Shown here in pieces: positions 1 to 11,925 of a DNA stretch of 64,000 nt (position 1 is the stretch's first letter; every line of letters starts with the position of its first letter). The translations under genes and the position numbers were made by a program. The stretch covers positions 682,001 to 746,000 of the forward strand of contig JACGCM010001245.1 in assembly GCA_014058105.1 (NCBI GenBank), written 5' to 3'. This stretch comes from Kingdonia uniflora. Lineage: Eukaryota; Streptophyta; Magnoliopsida; Ranunculales; Circaeasteraceae. Below the pieces are notes generated by a model. That model was not told the origin of the DNA, did no database searches, and was given only the letters and a program-made list of their open reading frames with translations.

Positions 1-441
1 GTACTTGACATCTCTAATAAAGCCCGCGGCTATAAGCTTGTCAACTTCGAGGTTAACCGCTTCTCAAAGTTGTGGTGCTATGGTACGCTTCTTTCGTTTG
101 ACTATCATAGAATTGGGAATGAGATCGAGGCGATGGCATGCCAGGCTGGGGTCGATACCAGGCATCTCCTAAAATGTCCAAACAAAGATGTCTGTATTAG
201 CTCGAAGGAAATCTGTAAGCTCGAGGCGTTCGGCCTTGCTGAGAAAAGTTCCAATGAATGTTCCTCAGCCAGGGCCGTCGAGTTCGATATAAAGGGTAGG
301 TTCGATATGGGGGGTGGTATCTGTCGAAGTTGATGGGATAGAAAGGTACAGTGATTGCTATGGGTGTCTGACAAGTTTTCTAGTCTGGTCAATTTCTGGG
401 TGCTCTCATGAGCGGGCAAGACGTTGAGATCCTTTGAGGTT
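1..441 (-). pseudogene. Reverse transcriptase N-terminal part of the minus-strand gypsy element (truncated by window edge)
   Basis: Conceptual translation of the minus strand gives a run reading roughly R-A-N-T-D-I-F-V-W-T-F, then M-P-G-I-D-P-S-L-A-C-H-R-L, and later E-V-D-K-L-I-A-A-G-F-I-R-D-V-K-Y. This is the well-known start of plant gypsy reverse transcriptase, just before the palm domain. At least three in-frame stops interrupt it, so it cannot yield polymerase. It follows the protease directly, as expected for a gag-pol polyprotein. ORFs on the plus strand over the same bases are shadows. Confidence 0.75.
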
Positions 442-1377
442 CTACATACCCTCGGGAGTTGCAAAACGAAGGGTTAGGTGATAGGTCGAGGGTATAGCTT
501 GCATAGCATGGAGCCAGTCCCGACCGAGGATACCGAGGTATTCGGATTTCTTGTTGATGACAAGGAAGCTGGCTTGAAGGGTGAGGGGTCTTGTGGTGGC
601 AGGTAGGCTGATATGACCGACGGCGACTTCGGTAGTCCCATTGAATCCTTTTAACTCGACGTTAACTAGGATAATGAGTTCAATTTTCTGCATTTTTTTG
701 ACGGTGGGTAGAAATAGAAAGTCAGCTGCACTTCCTGTGTCGATGAGTATTGTGTGAAGGACAATGTTCTCAATCTTAATCATAATGACCAGAGGATCGG
801 AATGAGGGAAATGGACGTGTAACATGTCACAATTGATGAAAGAAATGCCCTCGAGACGAGGGTAACGGCTGCATTCTGGCAGTATGGTAGGGAATTTTTC
901 CTGGTAAGAAAGTTTGTAACATTCGCCGATGTGCTTTCGTTTGCTAAGTGAAGGACCACTGTCTATATTGTTGACTTTGATGAAATATGATCTGTAGATA
1001 TGTACCACGGTTGGGTCAGTAGTAGGGGTGGTGAGGGATTGGAGGTAAGACCCGCCGAGATAACTGGGAAGGTCGGTAACGTATTGGTGCAAATGTCCTG
1101 CTCGGTGGATGAGTTTGAGAGAACGTTGGAGGGCAAAGCATTTGTTCGTATGGTGACAATTGTATTTGTGATTGGCGCAATAAGGCCCCCCAGGTCTGAC
1201 TTGTATTAGGAGAGGGATGTGCCATATGGAGTATGCCTGAATGTATGGTACGAGGGTACTGAGGGGGACGGTGAGTGTAGGCAAGATAGGCTTCGATCGC
1301 TTCTTGCGAGCTTTAACACTATTGTCGGTATAAGGGCGTTTGCGGCTCTCAGTCTCATGTGAGACGGGAGCGATCAA
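442..1377 (-). pseudogene. Retroviral-type aspartic protease region of the minus-strand gypsy element
   Basis: The 311-codon open frame ends in a pepsin-like retrotransposon protease. The catalytic motif I-D-T-G-S-A-A-D lies near residue 215, followed by the flap region and a hydrophobic L-G-I-L-G-R-D-W-L motif near residue 285, the usual second landmark of plant gypsy proteases. The catalytic D-T-G triad is intact. The N-terminal part is basic and probably the end of gag. The enzyme would cleave the gag-pol polyprotein in virus-like particles. The frame closes at a stop before the RT, so the polyprotein is broken here. Assignment to a Tat-type element rests on wording and on the neighbouring gag. 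Confidence 0.8.
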
Positions 1378-1455
1378 GGGTAGTGGAGTGGGATGCGAAT
1401 GCTATCGCGGTTTGCTGAAGTGGGTAGTGTTCGAAGGTTGGGTATGTTTGCAGGA

Positions 1456-2670
1456 TTATTGGAGTCTTTCGAGGTCGATATAGCCGTTAACCATCGAGAG
1501 CATCTCTTCGAGTGTTTGGGGTTTGTGGAGGACGAGGTGCTCTTTTACTCGACTATGATCAGGCATAGCATTTGAATATGCGAGGATAGCATTTGCATAG
1601 TCAAGGTTCTCTATTTTCCATGACTCGTCGAGGAATCGCTTTGTGAAGGCTTCGAGGGTCTCTGTGCTTATCTTTCTAAAATTAAATAATGCGTCAACTC
1701 TAACTTCTCTGTCTTTGTTGAAGACAAATTGGGCGATGAAGAGCTGCGAGAGTTGCTCGAAGCTTCGCATCGAGCCATTTGGGAGATTATGATACCATCG
1801 AAGTGGGATTTTAGTGTGGCTAGTTAGGAAAAGTCGATATAACAGGTAGTCGACAGTAGAGTAAAGGCTTACTGAGTTTTGAAATTCGAAAATGTGGGTT
1901 TTGGGGTCTGTGTTGCGATATTTGTTGAGCTTGGGGGGCTTAGAAATTAGGGGGTATGTCGATGGCGAGTAGGGTGACTCAAATTGGATTGTTGAGGTGG
2001 CTCTATGAGTTAAAGGCTGGGCTTGCGCTGACACGAATAACGGGTTGTATCTTGTGGTCAAAGTCTTGTTGCGTGATATATGCAGGAGGGGGAGATTGGT
2101 GATGTCGATGGTTGCAGGGTCGAATGTGTGGTATATATTCAGCACTGCGCTCCCCGATTCGGTCTCGAGCGGGACGCCGCCCGCCGAGTCGGTTTTTGAC
2201 GGGCCGAGGATGTCTTGATGAATGGAGGGTGGAGTCAGAAGAGTCTTCAGTGGGGTAGATTCCGAGGTGGATAGAGCCAGTGAGGGGAATAGTACGGGGA
2301 ATACCTTCGGCACCGATGAGAGCTGGGGTAACTCGAAGTTTGTTGAGGGTCCAAGGCGGGTGCGGGCAGATACCCACGATTGATCCGGTACCTGGGACTG
2401 ACGGGCGGGTTCCAAGGGCACTAACCTTTGAAGTTCTCGGATTGTGTTGCGTAGCTCATCGATTGCTCGATTCTGTCTATTTTCGTCGTCTACTTGGCGA
2501 TTCCGTTCGGTTTCCAACGCTTGGCAGTGGTTTTCTCGTTCCTGGGTAAGTTGATGCTGATGGCGCTCTTCTGCTTAAGCAATTTGCTGAGATAGTGAAG
2601 CAACTTAAGCGGCGACTTCGTCAATGGAGTTGCCTGCCTGAGTTGAGTTGGCGCGGTGGGAAGGGCCCAT
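1456..2670 (-). pseudogene. gag (capsid) region of the minus-strand gypsy element
   Basis: An ATG on the minus strand at 2670 begins a frame that runs to 1456 with two stops near its start, the longest clean part being 353 codons. After a glutamine- and arginine-rich coiled-coil-like N-terminus comes the Retrotrans_gag type domain, around residues 210-350 of the clean part. It has the typical pattern D-P-K-T-H-I-F-E-F, a W-Y-H-N-L-P motif, and F-x-x-x-F-V-F-N-K-D-R. The protein would form the particle shell and package RNA. The start lies about 70 bases downstream of the primer site, as usual. A plus-strand ORF at 2280-2549 is its shadow. Confidence 0.8.
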
Positions 2671-2742
2671 TGAAATGGAGCGGTAAATGGTAGGAAAGAA
2701 AGGAAGGTAACAAAGACGAGGTAGCTGATAGTGTAGGAAGTA

Positions 2743-2756
2743 CAGACGGCGCCAAT
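2743..2756 (-). other. Primer binding site of the minus-strand gypsy element
   Basis: Immediately inside the LTR the minus strand reads ATTGGCGCCGTCTG. The TGGCGCCGTCTG core is the tRNA primer-binding sequence frequent in plant gypsy elements of the Tat/Ogre group. It fixes both the orientation and the inner LTR boundary. Confidence 0.8.
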
Positions 2757-3453
2757 TGTAGGGGCCTGATCTTCGTTGAGAAGCGAAGATGGCTTTTATA
2801 ACACGGAGGTCAACCTCTCATTAAAGATGTACAAGTATATGGCCTAAAAAGAGACTAATTAGAGACAAATACTTGCGTAGAGGCCCCAATGTGACTCTTT
2901 ACGACCTCTGATGAGGATTTTTAAACTGTGATTCTATTACTGATGAGTAATAATAAAGATCAAATACAGTTTGTAAGTGGTCGAAGGTAAAAAGCATAGG
3001 GTTTGGAGAGGATTTTTTTAACCCCTTCTTGGATTCCCCTCTATCTTATTTATAGAGACATAAGAGGCTGAGTCACCAAGAGTGGGCCAGGCTACATGAT
3101 TATTGTCCGGGTTTTCCGGCAGGGACATTTATTACAGAAATCCCTGTCACTGAAGCTGGGAGACCAATTAATGCGCCGTCCAATCCGTTTGAGCTGACTG
3201 CTTGTCTGTTCACACTTTTGCTATTCGAACGTTCAGTCAAAGGATATCTGCTATTATGTGTTGATCCGTTCTCGAAGGTTTATCTGCTATTATGTGCTGA
3301 TCCATTCTCTAAGGTTTATCTGTTGTCGAGGCTTCGACTACAAGAGTTCCTTGAGGGGTTTGATTCTGAGTCAAAATAGTCTTCGATATGTTCGAGTAGG
3401 ATACGAAGTAGACTTCGAGTGAGGAGCTCGAAGGTTGCGAGTAGGCTACCACA
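2757..3453 (-). repeat. 5' LTR of the minus-strand gypsy element (697 bp)
   Basis: Bounded by TG next to the primer site and CA at 3452-3453. On the minus strand it starts TGTGGTAGCC and ends CCCCTACA. A CTATAAATAAG promoter-like box lies on the minus strand near 3050. Boundaries are supported by alignment to the solo LTR at 35087-35822: both share the start (GTAGCCTACTCG), the TATA region, an AAATCCTCATCAGA stretch, a GGCCTCTACG stretch, and the terminal GGCCCCTA. Confidence 0.8.
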
Positions 3454-3455
3454 CA

Positions 3456-6134
3456 ACTTATCAAAGGCTTATGACTAAAATCTTCAATGATCATCTCGAC
3501 ACTATTATCGAAGTCTACATCGACGATATGATCTGCAAAATCTTAAAATGCAAAGATTATTCCAATAACCTCCAAACAATCTTCGATATCCTTCATAAAT
3601 ACCAGATGAAACTAAACCCAGAAAAATACCAATTCGGAGCCGCATCTGGTAAATTTTTGGGATACCTGGTCAGCAAAAGAGGATTCAAAATTGATCCTGC
3701 GCAAATCAAAGCGCTCATAGCGATGCCATCTCCGCGAACAAAAAAAGATGTCCAGAAATTTGCAGGCAAAATAGTTGTTCTTCACAAATTCATCTCCAAG
3801 TTATCTTATCGATACAAACTTCTTTACCTCTTTCTCTGTGGCAATTCCACTCTTCTTTTAAAGAAACAACACAGGGAGATCATTTGGACTCTCGACTGTG
3901 AGTTAGCCTTCCAAGATCTTAAGCAATACTTGGGGGGTCCTCCTATAATGAGTACTTCAGTTGATGGCGAGACACTAATAATGTACTTATACACAACTGA
4001 AGACTCAATTAGTTCCGTCCTTATTCGAGAAGATAGAGGAGTTGAAAAGCCAATCTACTTCATCAACAAAATACTCATGCCTACTTAAAAAAGATACACA
4101 ACAATAGAAAAATAGCTACTCACCTTGGTCTACAGTTCTCAAAAGCTTCGTCCTTACTTTTAAGCTCATCCTATTAAAATCATCACCAAGTATCCCCTTA
4201 AGCTGATACTTTCCAAAAAAGAGAAATCTCGAAGAATCCAACAATGGTCGTATTCCTTGGAGTATTCTATATCTCCTTTGAAGCGCAAATATCAGTCAAA
4301 GGACAAGCAGTCGCTGAATTTTTGGCAGACTTTCTGGTCGTAGTCCCCGATTGGGAAGAACTCGAAGAAATTTTTACCGATGATGTAATAGCAGAACCCG
4401 ACACATGGTCCAAAATCTCGGGATAGTAACTTTTTATAGATGGATTAGCTGGGATCAGGGATTGGCATCGTCCTCGTTACACCTTCCAATCATCGCATCG
4501 AGAAAGCTATAAAGTTAAACTTCTATGCTACCAATAATGAGACCGAATATGAAGGTATCCTCCACGGTCTAGATCTTGCACTAGCCCTCGGCACCGAAGA
4601 ATTAGCCGTCTATGTTGATTCTTTACTCATGGCAAATCATTACAACAAGACATTCTGCACAACGAAAAAGACGGTTGATTATGCCGTTCTGGTCGAGGAA
4701 AATATGAAAAAGTTCAACCATGCAACAATCACTTACTTACCTCGACAAAAAAATTGGCATGCTAATGCATTAGCCTATATCGCTCCAATGCTGGGAGACA
4801 GTGAAAAAAGATCTTTAATAATTGAGATCATCGAGCATTCTAGTCTCGATACACTATCAACACTCCAAATCACCATCACTGAAGACGATGACGCTGAAGA
4901 CTGGAGAAAACCATTTTATGCCTACCTCAACTCCAATATCCTCCCAGATAACAAAGAGGAAGCCCGATCACTTTTAGCCAAATGCCTAAGATTCACAGTT
5001 CAAGGTAAAGTCCTATACCGTATAACCGGAGGAGGGCCCCTTATCGAATGCATCTCTAACAAAAAAGCTCAGATCAAAATCAGAGAACTTCACGAAGGTA
5101 TCTGTGGCGCACACGTTTCACGAAGATCGTTAGCCCAACGTGCATTCATACAAGGCCTATACTGGCAAAAAATAAGACAGGACTGCAAAGATCTTGTCCA
5201 TAAATGCTACAAATACCAAATCCACGCCTAAGACATTAAAAGTCCAGCCCTCGACTTACATGTTAGCAATGTCCTCTGGCTATTCAAATGCTGGGGGATC
5301 GACATCATTGGACCTTTCCATTCAGCCTTGGGTAATCGAAGATTCGTGCAAGTTGCCACTGATTACATCACAAAATGGGTTGAAGCTGTTCTCCTATGCC
5401 ATGCTGATGAGAATGACGTTATCAAGTTCCATTGGGAGCACAAAATCACCAGGTTCGGCTGCCCACAAATGATACACTCCGACAATGGCATGCAATTCAT
5501 CAGCACAAAAGTACTTGCTTTCCTCCATAAATACAAAATCCAACAATCAACATCTACACCATACTATCCTCAAGGCAACGGACAAGCCGAAGCCATTAAC
5601 AAAAGCATCAAATCAGATTTACAAAAGCGTCTCGACGACAAAAAAGGAAGATGGGTTGACAAACTACTTAGTGTTCTCTGGGACTATTGAACCACTCCTC
5701 GAGTTTTAACTGGCTGCACTCCATTCATGATGGCCTTCAATACTGAAGTAGTCATACCTTCAGACCACGATCTACCAAGTACCCGAAGGAAAATTCCAGA
5801 TGAAGACAATAAACTCGGTCTTCTCTGCAACCTCAACTGGATCGAAGAAACCTGAGACAAAGCCATTGTAAATTTTGGACGTTACCATGAGACATTGAAA
5901 AAGGCTTATAACAAAAAAGTTTAAAAAAGGAAGTTTGGTATTGAAGATCTCGTCCTTCGACAAATTTAAGATAATACTCGGCCAAAGAATTAAGGAATGT
6001 TATCCGAAAACTGGGATGAGCCATATATTGTTAGCGATAAATCAGATAATGGTACTTACTGGCTGATGACTGAAGACGAAATTCAGCTCAAATATTCGTG
6101 GAATACTGCTCAACTGAAACTATTTTATAGATAA
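3456..6134 (+). pseudogene. pol remnant: RT (second half), RNase H, integrase
   Basis: RT is visible from the Y-Q-R-L-M-T-K-I-F motif with the catalytic Y-I-D-D box near 3520 (canonical YVDD), then thumb and connection to about 4250. An RNase H domain follows at 4430-4800. Integrase shows the zinc-binding end (Y-K-Y-Q-I-H) near 5200. Its catalytic core at 5330-5690 has the first Asp in A-T-D-Y-I-T-K-W, the second in H-S-D-N-G and the Glu in G-Q-A-E-A-I-N. The C-terminus ends with the W-N-T-A-Q-L-K-L-F-Y motif and stop TAA at 6132-6134. Several stops and frame changes (near 4086, 4425, 5230, 5690, 5853) make it non-functional, although the catalytic residues remain. Confidence 0.85.
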
Positions 6135-6180
6135 ACACTAACCATTTTCATCCAATCAAATAAATAATCTTTACTATCAC

Positions 6181-6662
6181 TTTACTCTTAATATGGTCTC
6201 GACCTATACATGACAAGTATGAATCAAACATTCTATCATCTTTACTTTTGACATGATCTCGAGCCATACTTGACAAGTATGCATCAAACATTCAATCATC
6301 TTTACTTTTGACATGATCTCGATCCATACTTGACAAGTATGCATCAGACACTCAATCATTTTTACTATTAAGAATTGATCTCAATCCATACTTAACAAGT
6401 ATGCATCAGACAATTACTCATCTTTCCTATTATGGATTGATCTCTACCCATACTTTCAGTATGCATCAGACAATCCAACATCTTTACTATTATGGATTGA
6501 TCTCGATCCATACTTTCAGTATGCATCATACAATCAAACATCTTTACTATTATGGAATGATCTCGATCCATACTTTCAGTATGCATCAAACAATCAAACA
6601 TCTTTACTATTATGGATTGATCTCGATCCATACTTTCAGTATGCATCCGATAATGACTCATC
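6181..6662. repeat. 60-bp tandem array, eight copies, in the 3' region of the Tat element
   Basis: Eight direct repeats start at 6181, 6241, 6301, 6361 (62 bp), 6423, 6483, 6543 and 6603. Each begins with TTTACT or a variant and holds a GATCTCGATCCATACT core. Copies 1-4 have or derive from the dyad CATACTTGACAAGTATG. Copies 5-8 have the shorter dyad CATACTTTCAGTATG. Every copy ends near ATGCATC and an A-rich stretch. Open frames on both strands here are repeat artefacts. The array lies just after the pol stop and before the antisense ORF. Confidence 0.95.
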
Positions 6663-6818
6663 TTTACTCCCATCAAATAAGGTTCATGTTATATACGCAA
6701 AGTCAAAACTTCAAATTCAAATAAAAATGACATCATTCCACACACAAATAAAATTGTTTTGGTTCCACTGACCATTTTTACATACTTCTACCATATTAAT
6801 GCTGGTTACAGAAAAGTT

Positions 6819-9054
6819 TTACACTACAGGAGAAGTTATCACTTCATTCACATTTAGGGCACCTTCGGGTACCTGCACACCTGCTACCTCCCCAAGGCGC
6901 CCAATATCATCTTCCATCATCATAACATCGGTAGCTTCCATCTCACCACAAACTTTGGGAGTCTTGGGTACTTCGTCTTCTGAGCTATCATCGAAAACAA
7001 CACCACCTGATTTTGCCAGCCCCTTATAGAATTTTTTACTTTCCTCCAACTCCTCGTACTGTCCTGCAAAATGGTCCCTCACTTCCCTACATCTTTCCAG
7101 TTTCTCAGCATTCATCTGAGCCCTTACCACATCAAGAAGCTTGTCCTGCTCTAGCTCCATTGTTTTCCGTGCATCGGCAACTTGCTCCCTTACATCCTTT
7201 TCAAAGTTGGTTTTCTACAGCCAAAGACATTTTTTATCTTTCTCTGACACTTTCTTCGCTTCACAAAGTGTAGGTTCCCTCGACTTTTTCGTATCCAGCT
7301 TGTACCTATTCAACATTACATTCAACTCAGCTTTCCCCGCAATCAAATCCTTCTCTATATTTGTATAGGCAACAAGTTGATTTGCCAGATCACTACTGCC
7401 CACAATACGGTCTATGGCGCCAGTCACCAACTTCTTAATCTCGATCAAACTCATATAATGAGTATTCGAGTGACCTACCAATTTTTTCAATCGAAGCAAA
7501 GCATTAAAATTTCTCACCTTCGACACATTTCTCTGACCCTCACCGAAATACGTATTCAAACTATCAATGCCAACCAAGCAATCCTCCAACTCCGTCTTAA
7601 GCTCGTCCGTCCCAGACGTATAGGAGTCCATGGTCTTCTGAATTTCTATCTCAGACTTTTCGATAAATTTCTTCTTCAACGTCTCACCACCAATGCTCTT
7701 CATCGGGAACACACATCCCGTACTCCGTGGAGGACGCCAATCCACCACAACAACTGGTTTAGCGGTACCAGCCACCCCCTTTGTTGTCAACTGTCGAGTA
7801 GTCATCTTATGAGAAAGCAGCGAAGGAACATCAGGGCTCACCACCCTCCTCTTCTTAATTTTTCCCAGAGATTCTCGAAACATGACATCTATCTTTATAT
7901 CAGTATTGTACCCAGTAAAGGAAGGATTTTCCAGTGGCAAGCTGGCTTCTGCGACCCTCTTATTCTTTGCCGACATCTTTTCGTCGATAACAGGCACTTA
8001 AGAACCTTTAGCCCTCGACCTCTTTAAACCTGTCTCTTGGAATAGCGTGCTCACGCGATCTTGGTCGGTGGCCAGATTATCGATCATACCAAAGAAATCT
8101 TTCCTCACCTTATACAACTCTTATTTTACTTCTGACTTCCTGTCGACCTCTTTCAAAGTTGCAAACAACAATAAAATAGTTAAAAACAATACACATCCCA
8201 TTCAAATACTTCAAACATCGACAATTAAAAATTCCTAACCACAAACCTAAGTGAAAAGTCTTTCTCTTTAGGGGCTCCCCGAGATCTCTCTTGTCGAACT
8301 CATAATTCCCGAAGACAAGCAAGCGTTCATCGGTGTATTGCCCTCCAGTTGACACCATATCATAAAACAATGGTCTTTTAAGAAACCTCGTTAAGTACAG
8401 GTCGCCTAACTTCTGTGGGCTCATCTTGAGCGTGTAGTACACACATAGATCATCGACGGTTATCAACTCCACCCCCTTGGCCTTAAGTTGACCATTTATT
8501 ACCCCACATACCCTAAGCAAATCATATGCATTCGAATTGAATTACCCTGGTGCCACATAAAAAAAGTTCATTAACTTTTTTTAGTCAGCTCTAAGGGGAA
8601 GTTTCAACCCTTTCTTAATATGTTCTCGATGCACCAGAATCTTGTTTAAAGGCATTTTCTGGTTGATCATTTCATACTGATAATTCTCTAACCTTAAATT
8701 TGCTGGAATATCGTACTTCTTTTTAAAACTTAATATTTCTTTGGTCTCTGGACCCTCTCCATAATATGCCTCCTTACCCTCCCCCGCATCTTCTTCCCCG
8801 GCCCCACTACCTTCTCGATCACTAGCTTGGGGCTTGTGATCCACATAAGTGTCCATAGTCTTTTCATCAGAAAGTTTGACAACACTAGGTGCCACCCTAA
8901 ATTTTTTCACGTTACCTAGATCTGTACTACTTGACCCTACCCTATACTTCCCCTCCAACTGTTGTACACAAGTCCTCACATCAATTATCAGGGGCACTAC
9001 ATCTTCCAGATTCGCGTATATATATTTCTCATCATTTTGAGTTGGTTCAGCCAT
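6819..9054 (-). pseudogene. Antisense extra ORF of the Tat element (plant transposon aORF)
   Basis: Open minus-strand blocks at 9054-8581, 8520-8110, 7997-7215 and 7160-6819 form one interrupted coding region convergent with pol. The first two blocks are in one frame, separated only by two TAA stops near 8570 and 8540. A starting ATG lies at 9054. The second block has an N-x-F-x-V-A-P-G / N-A-Y-D-L-L-R-V pattern and a V-D-D-L-C-V-Y-Y segment. This resembles the conserved N-terminal domain of proteins annotated in plants as putative gypsy-type transposon proteins. The later blocks are Lys/Glu-rich and look coiled-coil, with an acidic tail (D-D-S-S-E-D-E). Its function is unknown, and family assignment is by resemblance only. 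Confidence 0.55.
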
Positions 9055-9099
9055 TTTAAAGAACCTGTAAATCAGATTTAATATTTTTTCCACAGTTAA

Positions 9100-11925
9100 T
9101 ATTTATCATATCTGATACATATATATGTTTATAAGTTCATATATTCATCTTTAAATAGTTATCGAGAATACTCTCCAACATATCATTCTCAACGTACTAT
9201 CTGCTACTATGATTATTACAATTTGTTTACTAGGTGAAGTTCTCAATACACTTATATGACTTTTCCAAGTCATATACATCGACTACTGCACTATGTTCTA
9301 TTCTCAAAAACTTTTTATTTATTCTAATTAAAACATCAAGCAATTATTTGATATCAATTTGCTCCACTTTCAGGAAACCAAAAGTTCTCGAAGAAACCCA
9401 GACTGTTTCCCGCCAAAATAACAAACTTTCAAACGACGGATATTGCCTTTACCGGCGATAATTTCGGCCATATCTAAAACTACTTTGGCACAAAATCCTA
9501 ACTTCCTCGCCGTCAACCCAACTAAATCCCTAGTATCACACAATCTCCACCACCCCGCAAACAGTTCTCTCTCCACCACTCACCTCCAATTACACCTTAC
9601 CATCCCCTACAATCCCCTTTATTAACCGCTGCAACTCCATTACCTTAAAAAACTACACCATTTAGAGTCGTTAAACTAACTCCATCAAATCTGTCACAAA
9701 TTCTAACCCCATTTCAAATCTACAAACACATCCTCCACATAATACATATTTCCTTCTATATTTACCCTATATCACTCTACATCTACCATTGCATAACAAG
9801 AACCAAGCAAAGAGCAATGTAAATCAAAAGCAGTTACTAACCTTGTAACCTCGTTGCTTTTGTATCCTTCTCTTTAGCCCATTTTTCTCTTTCGATCAAC
9901 ACAACAATCTCCTCCTTCCCAATTGTAGCCAACAAATACAACGACGAGAACGAACAATTCTCACTGGAGATTTTTTTTTTCTGAGTTTGCAAAGTACGAA
10001 CAGTCGCATATCTCCAAACTATTTATAGACCCCACGTGACTGTTCGTCGTACCACTTCGCGACCGTTCACCTCTTCGAATGTAATGCCTCGCACATCTTT
10101 TCTCGACGTCCTTGACCCTTCGCCTTCTCAACATCAACAAACCCCTACATCCGTGTTCCAATCCTTCCATATCTCGAAGAATTTCTTCTGTAACATTTGT
10201 ACTCAACAATACACACCCAATTTTATTACACAGATACTGCACATCATTTTCTTTATACTCCCAAAATTCTCCCAAAGGAGCACCCCTTGCCATAATTATT
10301 TACCCTCATCTCTTCCCCCCCATTGTTCTTTAAGATACAAAACCCTTATATTTCATACACACATTCATCAAAATACTCATAACCAATTTAGTTGACATAA
10401 AATTACATTACTCAATCATTCTTACATTTCGACATTTATCAACTCAAAGTTCATTCAACAAGAAACACAACCAAAATCAAACTCACAACACTTTAACAAT
10501 TTATTATCACATCAAATTCAATTTACTTTATCATATTAAAAGTAATTCGACCATTACATGTATTTTGACAGAATCATCACATTACAAACCCCTAGCTGCA
10601 GCATCATCTTATCTCTTCACTGATTTCTTTGCCCGAGTCCACATGAAAGTCACACGCTCAGGAGGAGTCCAATATTGCAATTGGCAATAAAACATAATTT
10701 CCTCCTCAGCATCCTTGGCCTCTGCCTCACCCATCCTATCATAATCAGGTTTTACGGGATCCTCCAAGTGAATATCCACATTCTACAGGAGTCCGATATA
10801 CTTACCATATATTTCTTAATACTTCGCTTGCATACAACTGTATACCTCATTACGCGCTTGCGATCTCGTATTCACCAACTCTTTAAACCAGAATGACTCT
10901 TCTTCACATAACAGGGGGTATTTATACCACTGCTCAGTCAAAGTCAACCAACCAACTTTAAATTGACCTCTGAACTATACATTTTTAGCAGTCATCTCAA
11001 TCAACCTTGAAATCTGTTCCTGGACCCACTCGATAAACTATACTTTGAGTTGTTTATACATTCTAACATTCACTTTACTCACAGTTGCCTTTGCCAATAA
11101 AAACATATATGCATATATAGTCGACAACAACATAAACAAAAAGAGAAGAAGTCAAAACAAATATATTTATTTGATAAACGAACTGTTACATATTACATTA
11201 GATAAACTTTATCCTTCGATTATATTACATCACTATACTACTATCTTTATATTCGACTTGCAGGACTGATTACTCTGTATTTTCTTTTCACCAGAATTTG
11301 ACATTAAAACCTCTTTCACAGTCTTAAAAAGCTCTAGTGGATCTTAAGTCACTGAACTTCGAAGGGATGCTTCCACAGATAAATGCAACAAAAAATTGCA
11401 AGAAGACTCCTACGTTCGGCAAGATCCCTGAAAGCCCATCTAAGCTTCCAATCTTCATCATCAACACGAACAGTTATCCTTTCTCCCCTAAACTAATGCA
11501 CTCCATTACCTTCAATACCGTATAATGACACAATTGGTTCTAACAGATATACATCTTCTCTGACTTTACCTCTCTCCAACCCCAAGGTCGTGACACGATC
11601 AACTGACGGATTATAAAAAGTCAGTTTGGGACAGAGCTTTACCTCATGCTGTTCACCATCTTCAGCCTCAAACAACGCGTTAGACCACACTTGGGGTAGC
11701 ATCCTTTTAAACCACCACCATCACACCCTCCTTAAACTACCTATTTATACCCAACTTCACTTTGTCAGGATCATTGTACCGCATTAATTGCTTATCAAGA
11801 ATGATTTGACTAGACAAAGTTCACTTTGACCTCAAAAATGACAATGACTACTCTTAATAAACATTCGGCAACCTCTTCAGCATCTAATTTTTTCTCGACA
11901 CAACCACAAGTACTTATATCGAGAA
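9100..11925. other. Non-coding 3' region of the Tat element, no gene recognised
   Basis: AT-rich DNA with short minus-strand open frames (9579-9370, 10293-9961, 11702-11493). The last contains F-E-A-E-D-G-E-Q-H-E-V-K-L, which looks protein-like but matches nothing I recognise. They lie upstream of the antisense ORF on its own strand, so they could be leader exons or remnants of a second extra ORF. No repeats or RNA genes are seen. Confidence 0.35.

Larger units (their letters stand above)
1..3453 (-). mobile_element. Tat-type Ty3/gypsy LTR retrotransposon, 5' part only
   Basis: Read on the minus strand this is LTR (3453-2757), primer site, gag, aspartic protease and the start of reverse transcriptase, running off the left edge of the window. 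The order gag-PR-RT is the Ty3/gypsy order, and the protease and RT wording matches plant Tat-type elements. The LTR outer end lies exactly where the plus-strand reverse transcriptase of a second element resumes, so I infer that this copy inserted into that element. The second LTR and the matching target duplication would lie left of the window. Reading frames carry stops and a frame change, so the element is dead. A solo LTR of a related family sits at 35087-35822. Confidence 0.85.

Noticed and set aside
2003..2377. 124-codon minus-strand ORF overlapping gag
   Set aside because: A different frame from the gag domain, with no recognisable motif.
6181..6662. CRISPR-like array
   Set aside because: The 60-bp units are contiguous, with no unique spacers, and lie in a plant retrotransposon.
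6392..6724. Open frames on both strands with His/Met-rich repeats
   Set aside because: They are the translation of the 60-bp tandem array; the periodicity is in the DNA and not in a protein.
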